A DNA stretch of 45,517 nucleotides from Micractinium sp. NFX-FRZ (lineage: Eukaryota > Chlorophyta > Trebouxiophyceae > Chlorellales > Chlorellaceae): contig JAPTJF010000484.1 in NCBI GenBank assembly GCA_029339195.1, positions 1 through 45,517 on the forward strand, read 5' to 3'. This document shows positions 1 through 9,700 of the stretch, piece by piece. Numbering within the stretch: the stretch's first letter is position 1; each line of letters opens with the position of its first letter. A program made the translations under genes and the position numbers. Under the pieces are notes generated by a model that saw nothing but the letters and a program-made list of their open reading frames with translations, had not been told where the DNA came from and made no database searches.

Positions 1-1086
<1,086 letters not shown>

Positions 1087-1942
1087 AAGAACGAGCAGCT
1101 AAAGCAGCACCGGCAGCAGTGCCGCTCCTGGCATGCTGCTGCTCAATGGCGAGCACGGGAGTTGTGCTGGCGCCCCTGCCGCCTCTTTGTGACCCGAGGG
1201 AGGGCCCAGGCGCCCCGCTGGCCCTGGCTGTTGATCCGCCAACTGGCCGACCGGCTGTACCCATCCTCCGCTACCAACTGCCCTCGCTGAGTGCTCGCTC
1301 CTGTCCCCAGGGCAGCCCCGCCCCCTCACTCCTCCCCCTTTGTTTGTGCTCCCAGCTCTTTGCCTCGTGACCCCCTCGGTGGGTCGCTCCTCCCTTGTAG
1401 CTCTTCCCTTCTCCCCTGTTTTCCCGGCGTCGCCGTTGTTCGTTGTTGCCACTTGCCCCGCTGCCAGGCCCTGAGGGCCATGGCAAGTAGTAACACACAC
1501 CCCGTCAGTGGCAATGAGGGGTCAGGGTGGCAAGCAAAGGTTTGGCGGTGGCGGCAAGGCAAGGAGGTCAAGGGACCACCCACGGCAGTGGCGGAGCAAA
1601 GGGGCAGAAGCATACACAGTGGCGGTTGATGGGGGACGGCGCTGAGTGGGTCAAGGGAGGTGGGCGTGCAGCCCGGGGAGGCAGCTAGGGACGTGTGGGA
1701 GTGAATTGAGGTGATGGGTGAGGCTTGGGCGGCATTTGGCAGGCATACACACAGAGTGGGGGGAACTGTCAGATCAAGTACTGGGAAGAAGCGTCGGATC
1801 AATGTGAGGCTGAGAAGTCATATCAACACGCAAAGGAGTGCGAGGCAGCGGCGCCTTGTCCTAAAGTACAGTAATGAAACAGGGCGCTGCCCAGCCATGC
1901 AGCAGTGCTGGCCCGCAACCGACAGAAGCCGCGGCGCCAACG
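1087..1942. other. Intergenic region between convergent genes
   Basis: No credible gene was seen. This holds the 3' flank of NDUFV2 (+) and, to the right, the 3' flank of the minus-strand gene ending at 1943. No TGTAA motif was spotted near either stop. From about 1630 onward the sequence is similar to 4430 onward, being the start of the segmental duplication. Confidence 0.6.
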
Positions 1943-3336
1943 CTACAGCGGCACGGCGGGGGCGGCGCCGCCCGCGAGGCCCAGCCCCTGCCCAGACGGC
2001 AGCACCACACTCATGTCCTTCGCCGCTGCTAGATCAACCATCTGCTGCACCGTCAGCCCGGCGCGCACCACCTCCCCTCCCAGAAACAGCTTGACATGCG
2101 TCACGCCCTGCAGAGCCGCGGTCAGGTCGGGCGAGTCGCCGCTCGTGAGCGCCTCCCTGCACCGCAGGAGTAAGAGTTCCGTGGGGTCCCAGCAGCAAGA
2201 ATGAGGCCAGCGGTGGCAGCAGCTCAGCCTGCAGTCCCATACACACAAACGCATTTGAATGCTTGTGCCTGCCCGCCCAAGTGTGCCTGCCCACCTGGTT
2301 TTCGCCAGCTTGGCTTCCAGGTCGAACACGCTGTACTGGCCCAGAACGCGCTTCTTCTCCCCAAGGTACAGCGTATGCCCCGCCCGAACGGCGGCGTCTA
2401 GCTGCACGATGTCCTGCACAGCGGAGCGGGCGGTGGCAGGGACAGAACTCATATTTGCTGGCGGACAGGGTGCTGGGCTGTCATGCTGGCCAGCAGTAAG
2501 CAGCAGCCAGAAAACATGGGTTGGGCTGCTTAGACTGCAGCAGGCGGCAGGGGCATCACGCTGGCTTCTGGGATGGTATGGCATGATGGCATGTGCTGGG
2601 GCAGAGGTGCAAGGGCGGTTCCCGGGCCGCACCTGACCGTCCGCGGCCTTGAATGGCGCTGTCGGCACCGTGGTGATGCTGGCCCCAGCATTCTCAGCGC
2701 TGGCACGCGTGCGCAGGAATTCCGCCAGCTCCAACTCCTTGCTGCGGGTAGAACTGCTGAAGGAGGCCTGCATGTTGCGCATCTGCACAACAGGAGGAGG
2801 TGAATCATCTCCCGCTGGGTGCTGAGTTGAGGGTTGGACAGCACAGCTTCAGACCAGCCCGCCGCCTCCTCTTTGCAATGCAATCCAGCAAGGCTGCTGA
2901 CAAGGGGGGGCTGCCTCCTCTCCTCCATGCAAGTTGGAAAGCCCCATGGAAGTGGGAGGCGCACCTGCGTGGTAGTCAGGGGCTCTGGTACCGGCACGAC
3001 CTTGACGGCACCGCCCTCGGGCAAATCCTCGAGGCGCTGGCTAAAGCTGCCGTCAGACGTCTCAAAGCCGAGCGCCCTTAATCTTTCCAACAAGTTGTCG
3101 AGGTCGCACTGAGTAACATTTATGGCATGCAGGGGGGGCTGCCCAGGTGTCAGGAGGGTAATCCTCTCGCGACGAGGCCGCACCCTCGCAGCACCGCCAC
3201 CGCCGCCAGCCTCCGCTCCTCCCGCTGCCAGCACTGGCTGCCTGCGGCGCGCCGTTGTCTGGGGGGGCAGATTCTGGCGGCGGAAGAGCGGCTGGCCCGC
3301 GCAGAAGGGCGCTGAAAAGGAGCGCAGGCTTATCAT
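1943..3336 (-). CDS. Unknown protein, probably organelle-targeted (paralogue A)
   Basis: I do not recognise this family. Four exons read on the minus strand: 2965-3336, 2633-2782, 2295-2413 and 1943-2156. All have GT-AG borders with phases 0, 0 and 2, giving 284 residues. The start is the ATG at 3336. The first 40 or so residues (MISLRSFSAPFCAGQPLFRR and on) are rich in Ser, Arg and Ala and low in acidic residues, like a plastid or mitochondrial transit peptide. The conserved core includes the blocks GFETxDGSFS, DLPEGGAVK, SAENAGASITTV, AAVRAGHTLYLG, GVTHVKLFLGG and GLTVQQMVD. The paralogue at 4720-6181 has the same exon structure and a nearly identical last exon, so the coding model is well supported although function is unknown. 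An antisense reading of the locus is less credible because only this strand gives matching exon borders in both copies. Confidence 0.8.
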
Positions 3337-3385
3337 AGCTCACTCGAATTTCAACCAGGGAGCCTCGGAATGTTTTACGAACAGG

Positions 3386-3402
3386 TAACCCTCAGCGTCA
3401 GT
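3386..3402 (-). promoter_or_regulatory. 17-bp element conserved upstream of both paralogues
   Basis: The plus-strand word TAACCCTCAGCGTCAGT lies about 50 bp upstream of the paralogue A start codon. The same word with one mismatch is at 6249-6265, about 68 bp upstream of paralogue B. Flanking sequence is less conserved, so it may be a promoter or 5'UTR element retained after duplication. It could also be chance retention. Confidence 0.35.
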
Positions 3403-4140
3403 GAGAGGAAGAGGGAGCTGCTCTGCTGCGTGCCTGCTGCGTGCTGTGCTGTGCAGCGTCAGCCAGCAGGCCGTCCACCCCCAGTGGCAGTCCCTCCCAG
3501 TTCCCAGCATGCACTCCCCTACATCTGTCACGCCTACATATTATTTTAAAATCGCCTGAACGATTCTTCTCAAAACGCACCGCCCTGCCGCTCCCACGCC
3601 CCCGCCTGCCCTTGCGCCCTGCGCCGACGCCATGCACAGTGTTGGGGAATTAATCCCCCTGTCCACCTTCCTCCGCCCACAGCCTCGTCCCGCTGGTTTC
3701 CCCTCATTTTGTTGTTATCGATTCTTTCTGTGCGCCTCAAGTAACCAGAGTTCCAACTTGCTTCTTTCCACCTCACCCCCTGTACCATCACAGCAGCGGG
3801 CGCTTCCCTTCATGCCAGGCGCACGCTTTTTGGGGCTGTCGCCGCCCACGCACCCACTCGATGATCTGCTGTACACATGGGTATGGGCCACACCTTGTAA
3901 CGGAGGCATTAGCGAGCATTCACATTGCCCAGCCACTGCAGCCGCTGCGGGGCACCGGGCCGTTTGAGCAGCCACCCAGGCTGCTGCGGGAAGCGTGCAC
4001 AGGGACACCACCGTATGTGCTAGTAGTGCCCACCCTGCACAGTCCAGCCTGCTGGCTGGCGGCTGGGACTTCCTTCATGCACACTCCTGCCGCCTGGCGA
4101 CTTCCTTGCTGCGATGGCTCACATGAGACTTGGTGCTGCC

Positions 4141-4200
4141 CTCAAATGGGCGCGTCGGCACTGACGCCAGCAGGGGGGCAGGCCGAGCTCTCCTGGGTGG
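4141..4200 (-). pseudogene. Fragment of the 3' end of the receptor-kinase gene
   Basis: Read on the minus strand, this stretch aligns with the last coding bases of the kinase (6743-6818) with substitutions and small indels. The shared RPFE codons are still recognisable, but the fragment has no kinase reading frame attached. The homology continues leftward into the kinase 3' flank (about 4087-4140 against 6703-6757). It is a by-product of the segmental duplication. Rightward of 4200 the similarity stops. Confidence 0.75.
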
Positions 4201-4429
4201 TCGCTTTCCCGAGAAGCGGGCTTGCAAGCGGGCTGGGGTGGGGTCGACACGTGCCTCCTGGTATTCGTCAAACGCTTTCACGTTTTCGGCGAAGTTCAAG
4301 AGGATACACGGGGTAGCAAGGCAGAGGGGAGTGTTTATTTTCTGGCTCTGGAGAAGCCACGGCCAGGCTGGCATGTGGCGGTACAACCAAGCGGGAGACT
4401 CCCCGGGACAGCCCAAGGGGGGACGGCCG
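4201..4429. other. Unique spacer between duplication copies
   Basis: No gene is assigned. One minus-strand frame reads through here (for example LNFAENVKAFDEYQEARVDP near 4245-4305) and on into the kinase-derived fragment. Nothing else supports it as a real gene. Confidence 0.4.
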
Positions 4430-4719
4430 GGGGACGGCGCTGAGTGGGACACGGGGGGACGGGGCACACCGGGAGGCAGGTAGAGGCGTGTGGGAGAGAA
4501 CAGAGGCGATGGGTGAGGCTGGACGGCATTCAGCAGACAGCGGGAAGAAGTGTTGGATCACAGCAAAACTTTTATTGTGCAGTTGAGAACACAGATCAAC
4601 ACGCAAGCGAGAGTGAGGCAGCGGGATGTTCTTGCCTACGGTACAATAATGAAACAGGGCTGACACAGCCCAGCCATACAGCAGCTGGCACCCAACCGAT
4701 TGAAGTCGCGGCGCGAGCG

Positions 4720-6181
4720 CTACAGCTGCACTGCGGGGGCGGCGTCGCCTGCGAGGCCCAGCCCCTGCCCACACGGCAGAACCACACTCATGTCTTTCGC
4801 CGCTGCCATGTCAACCATCTGCTGCACCGTCAGGCCGGCACGCAGCTTCTCCCCTCCCAGAAACAGCTTGACATGCGTCACACCGTCCAGGGCCGAAGTC
4901 AGGTCGGGCCAGGCACCGAGCCTGAGCGCCATCCTGCACAGCGGGAGACGCAATACCCGTGGGGCAGCAGCAGGAACACTGAGGCCAGCGGTGGCAGCAG
5001 CTCGGCCCTTGCTTGCATGCACACAAACACCTCGTATGTCCAAATGTGTTTGCCTGCTGGCCTGCCTGCCCCAGTGCGCCTGCCTGGCCGAGTGCGCCTG
5101 CCTGCCCCAGTGCACCTGCCTGCCCCAGTGCGCCTGCCTGCCCAAGCGCGCTTGCCCACCTGATCATGTCCAGCTCAACTGCCAGGTCAATCATGCTGTG
5201 CTTGTCCAGGACATGCAGCATGTCTCCCAGGTACAGTGTATGCCCTGCCCGGACAGCGGCATGCAGCTTCAAGAAGCTCTGCAGAGCATGTCGTGGGATG
5301 GGGTGAACTGGTGCTTGCTGCTGGCGGAGAGGGTGCTGGGCATCAGTCGTGCTAGGGACAGCAGTCACCAGCAGCCAGAAATCGTGGGTCGGGCAGCTCA
5401 CAGGCTGTGTCAGGCGGCAGGGTCATCGCAAGGGCAGCTTCTGTGGTGCATAGTGCATGTGCCGGGGCAGCTGCAAGGGCGGTCCCCAGGCCGCACCTCA
5501 CTCTCCATGGTCTCCCGTGGCCCTCTCTGCACCGTTGTGATGCTGGCTCCAGCGTTCTCAGCGCTGGCAAGAGTGCGCAGGAAGGCCACCAGCCTCTTGC
5601 AGCGGGCAGCCTTGTCATATGCAGCGTGCATGTCGCGCACCTGCACACATGGAGGAGGTCAACGAGGTGGACAACAGGGGTTCGGAACAGTCTGTTTTTT
5701 GCAATGCAAGCCAGCAAGGCAGCTGATAGGGGTAGCGGGCCGCCTCCTCTTTTCCATGCAGCGCCGGCAAGCAAGCAAACAGACGCACCTGTGTGGCGAT
5801 CGGGAGCGGTACAAACTTGTCGCTGGGAAGTGGCGGCACCAACTTGACGGCACCGCCCTCGGGCAAATCCTTGACACGCCGGCTGAAGCTGCCGTCGGGC
5901 GTCTCAAAGCCAACCATCCCTAATAAATCCAGCACGTCTTCAAGGCAGCTCTGATTGACATGGATGAAATGCTGGGGGGCCTGCCCAGGTACCAAGAAGG
6001 TGACCTTTTCACATTGGCGGCGCGCCCTTGCGGTGCCGCCACCGCCAGCAGCTTCCCCTCCTCTCGCTGCCAGCACTGGCTGCCTGCGGCGTGCTCCTGT
6101 CCACGGTAGCAGGCTCTGGAGGCGACAGAGCGGCTGGCTTGCGCAGAAGGGCGCTGCAAGGGCGCGCAGGCTCACCCTCAT
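4720..6181 (-). CDS. Unknown protein, probably organelle-targeted (paralogue B)
   Basis: This is the tandem paralogue of the gene at 1943-3336. Exons on the minus strand are 5789-6181, 5497-5640, 5160-5278 and 4720-4933, with phases 0, 0 and 2, giving 289 residues from the ATG at 6181. Exons 3 (119 bp) and 4 (214 bp) are the same length as in paralogue A, and the same donor and acceptor positions are used throughout. The N-terminus again resembles a transit peptide, followed by a Gly/Ala linker. Exon 4 is nearly identical to paralogue A in DLTxALxGVTHVKLFLGGE and QQMVDxAAAKDMSVVLP. Exon 3 is the most diverged. No catalytic motif or membrane span is evident, and the function is unknown. Confidence 0.8.
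5060..5149 (+). repeat. 18-bp minisatellite in intron 3 of paralogue B
   Basis: Five tandem units of 18 bp (consensus GCCTGCCTGCCCCAGTGC) lie immediately before the exon 3 donor of paralogue B. The corresponding intron of paralogue A (around 2260-2294) has only one or two degenerate units, so the array expanded after the duplication. Confidence 0.85.
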
Positions 6182-6742
6182 ACTAACTCACACTTTATCG
6201 GGAACATAGGAGTTTGGAAGAGGCAAGTTGGCGTGTTAACCCAAGTGTTAACCCTCAGCATCAGTCGCAAAGGGAGTGTGAGCTGCGCTGTGCTGGGTCC
6301 ACGTGCTGTGCTGTGCACACAGGCCCCCCACCCAGCATGCATGCCCCTGCCTCTAATACGCCCCAATCACGCCCCACTGCAGCAGTTGAGGTTCACGGGC
6401 CTTTTGAGCACCCTTCCTGGATGCTACCAAGGTACGTACACCGGGGCTTGCCACCTGATGTTCTAGTGCCCACCCTGCTCGTATGCCCACATGCTCATGA
6501 TCCCATGCTCGCATGTGGAAGCTCCCAACACCGGTCAAGGCATTTCCTGCTGAACTGGGTTTAAGCTATTTCTTGCAGCCCATCTCAATAAACGTTGACT
6601 GGCACGCAAGCGCCCCCAGCATGACACCCTGCAGGCACAGGTGCACGCTGCCGGCTGGCATGCGGTCGCGTCTTGAGACGCTCGGCGTGCCGCACTCCAG
6701 CCTGCCGACTGGCAACTTCCCTGCTGCAATGAAGCAGACAGG
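6182..6742. other. Intergenic: paralogue B upstream region and kinase 3' flank
   Basis: Both flanking genes run leftward. The left part holds the conserved 17-bp element and the likely promoter of paralogue B; the right part is the kinase 3' flank, which is also found in degenerate form at 3920-4140. No coding exon was seen. Confidence 0.55.
6249..6265 (-). promoter_or_regulatory. Second copy of the conserved 17-bp upstream element
   Basis: This matches 3386-3402 at 16 of 17 bases and holds a similar position upstream of paralogue B. It supports a shared promoter inherited through the segmental duplication. Confidence 0.35.
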
Positions 6743-9700
6743 TCATGATGCTGCCGCCTCAAAAGGGCGCCTCGCACTGGCGCCAGCCAGGGGCCGGGGC
6801 GGGCTCTCCTGAACGGCTTGCTCCACATCCCCAGTGCTGCTGCCGCCCTCCTTGGGGCCGCCGCCGCTTCGTATGCTACGCCCGCTGCCGTTCCGCACAG
6901 GCGCTGGCCTGCCCTGCGTGTTATGCCCGCTGCCGGCCTGCGCAGGTGCCGCCATGTGCACCGGAGCCAGCGCCTGCACCGTCGCCATCGCGCTTGCTTG
7001 TGCCGCGGGCAGGCTGTGCGTGGCCCCTGCGCTGGCGGAGGAGTGCGGCGAGGGCGGGCTCGGGGCGGCAGTGGATGCGGGGGCCGAGGCAAAGGGAGAG
7101 GGAGGTCCTGAGTAGTGCCGGCACGAGATGGAGGGCGGACCATGGAAGGTGGCGGGAGCAGCGCCTCCCGAGCCACCTGCGGGCTCTGTCCCTGCCCCCT
7201 CTGCCGCCACGGCATCCTCTTCGCTGGGAATGGACGGCATCCCGGGGCCCTCCACCCCACCCCCTTCTGTCGGCCTGGGCGGTGGCGGATCCGCTGCCAG
7301 CTGTGCTGCGGGAACCGCGGCGGGGCGGTGCATTGGGGAGGCATGCTGGCCAGCTGGCGGCCGCCCGCCAGCTGGCAGCCGCATGAGCAGCTCCAGAACC
7401 TGAGCGGCTGTGGGCCTGTCTTCTGGGCTCTCAGACAGGCAGGCCTGCTGCAGCGCTGCCACCTCCCTTGGGCACTGCTCCGGGCTGTGCAGCGGCGGCA
7501 GCTGACCACGCCGAGGCCGTGTGCCTGAAGGACGGGATGGCGGGAGAAGGTGGCGGCCATTGGCGTGCGGGGCAGGGGGCATGGGAGCGTCACATCATGG
7601 GCCGCCGTCTTGGTGCCGTGTGCGACGTAACGCTGTGCGGTGCTGCACTGTGCGGTGCTGCGCTCTGCTGCCCTCAACTCGGGCACTTTGCAGGTGTGCC
7701 GCCCTGCTGCTGTGCTGGGCCATGGAGTGCTGTGCTGGGCCTTGCTGGAAAAGACTGCCGGCTGGCTGCCAACCGCCGCTGCTGGGCCTCAGCCTAGCAG
7801 GACGGGCTCAGCACGCCGCACACACCTGCCTGCCGCACCTCTCCCATCCTACTTGTATACCACATCGTAGCATGCGCTCCCACTCTTGACTGTCTCACCT
7901 GCTTACAAACACAGTGCATGACACAGCACCCTCCCACCCACCCACCCAAGCGCAGCATCCCGCTGCGGCACGCTCAGCCCCCCTCCCTTGGTCCAAACTC
8001 TCTCCCCCCGCCTCACCAGCGCACAGCTCCCACAGGACCACTCCATAGCTGCAACAATTTAAAAATGGTGGAAGGGACGTGAGGGCTGGGCATCACATGA
8101 CAGGGAAGGCGGCGGCACCTTCCAAACAAACCGCGCCAGCCAACATGCCGAGACGGTTTGCTGGATGCCGCAGCTGGTTCGGTTTCCCAGGGTGTGTATA
8201 TATATGCGGCAGGAGTGGAGGCAAGCGAGGGCACCTGTAGATGTCGCTCTTCTCAGTGGCCCCCCGCCCCAGAAGCACCTGATGGGCAACAAGAAGGAGC
8301 AGGCAGCAGGGGGGTGGGTGAGTGAGTAGGCAGTGCACAGTGCAACGGCAGGAAACGAGCGTAAACAGGGAAGCTTGTCGTGAAAGGGTCCACCAGGCGC
8401 CATGCCACGACGTGGGCACGTTGCAGCAGGGCACATCCTTGGGATGATGACCCAGCTAGGCCGAGCGTGCCCCGGGCAGGAGGTCGGAGGTGGCTAGCCA
8501 ATCCACACCCACAGTGTTTGGGGCGCAGCTGGCTGCCTGAGCCCGCACTTCTTGTTGCCTCACCTCGGGAGCACACCAGTCGAAGGTTCCAAACCGCCCG
8601 TCAACCGACAGGTGCGTGCGGCTCATCAGCCTGCGCCAGCAAAGCAGTACGGGGCGGGCCAGTGAGGTTGGCAGCAACAGCCGGGCGGTGGTTGGGGCAC
8701 CCAATCTACCGCACCAGCTTCCCGCCAGCTGCCGCCGTGACCCCCGAGCCGCTCCCCTACCACATCCGACTGTTTATGAGTCACCCACTCACGAGCTTGG
8801 CTGGGTCATCCCAACCATGCCCTTCGAGGGAGCTCCCCCGTCCCACCTTGAGAAGCCCACGTCCCCCAGCTTGGCAGTGCCATCCCTCCCCAGAAGGATG
8901 TCTGCACGTGAGTTCACAGTGGGGCAGGTGCTGGCGAGGCGGGGCGGGCGAGCAGTACTGTAACAACGGTACAGCCGTGCTGGTGCACCCACCTGCCCCT
9001 CACACATCACCCTCCAACCCAGATCTTGCCCCTCCCACATCCCGCCGCTCTCTCAGCCCGCCGGCTTCCCTGCATTGCGCCACTCTGCTCCCAGCACCCT
9101 AGCTCCCCTCCACGTTGGACCACAAGTCCGCCCACCATCGCCCTACCCCATGTCACACTGCACCCCGCTCATCCTCTGCCCCTGGTAGAGCTCACTGTGC
9201 GGCTTGATGTCCAGGTGCAGCACGCGGCAGTGGTGCAGGAAGGCCAGGCCGCTGGCCACGTCCAGAGCCACCTTGTGCCCGCGGTTGTACCTGGAGAACA
9301 TCACAGGGCACCACAGGGCGGGCGCTGCGTGTCTACATTGTAGCTCTGAGTGGTGAGCAGGCAGGTGGGCTAGGGGGAGGTGGGAAGTGGCGGGTGGGGC
9401 AGTCGGCCAGCATGCTAGTTGCGGGGGCGGGTGGGGCGGGCGGGTGGCCCCGCAGCCCACTTTCCGAACCTGCGCAGGTTCTGTACGTGCACTGGAGTGC
9501 TGGAGCACACAGCAAGGGCAGCACAGCAGAGGTCTGGAGTGGTCAGGGTGCCTCCTCGTCTTCCAGCCGCCCCACACAGCCCACCCGCCCGCCAATGCTG
9601 CCTCACGCCCTCACCTTGTGCCTGCATCACGCTGTGAAGTGACGCCAAAGGCCACGCCCCGGCCCATTGCAGGGGCCCCACCCACCACCTGGCCTCACCA

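Larger units (their letters stand above)
1630..4200. repeat. Segmental duplication, copy 1 (contains paralogue A)
   Basis: This block matches 4430-6818 in gene content and order: 3' flank, four-exon gene, upstream region, and the 3' end of the kinase gene. Exons, introns and flanks are all recognisably similar, for instance 1631-1648 with 4432-4449, and 4141-4200 with 6758-6818. Divergence is considerable (protein copies are roughly 60% identical over exon 1 and about 80% over exon 4, estimated by eye). The duplication is therefore not recent. Boundaries are approximate. Confidence 0.8.
4430..6818. repeat. Segmental duplication, copy 2 (contains paralogue B and kinase 3' end)
   Basis: This is the partner of 1630-4200 in direct orientation. 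Here the right end runs into the intact kinase gene, so this copy is probably the ancestral arrangement and copy 1 the derived one. The roughly 230 bp between the copies (4200-4430) has no counterpart. Confidence 0.8.

Noticed and set aside
4700..5923. A 407-codon plus-strand open frame across paralogue B
   Set aside because: It is antisense to a four-exon gene whose borders match paralogue A exactly, and it reads through that gene's introns without homology. It is a GC-rich shadow frame.
6535..7686. Long alternative frames over the kinase tail on both strands
   Set aside because: The kinase frame joins the conserved SPEDRP segment and ends at 6743; the others are Pro/Arg-rich shadows.
8190..8205. 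TATATATA motif as a promoter
   Set aside because: It lies within an intron of the kinase with no gene starting nearby in either direction.
8847..9290. Calling the receptor kinase a pseudokinase
   Set aside because: The HLD and DVG variants keep the catalytic Asp, Asn, metal Asp and the ATP lysine, so loss of activity is not supported.
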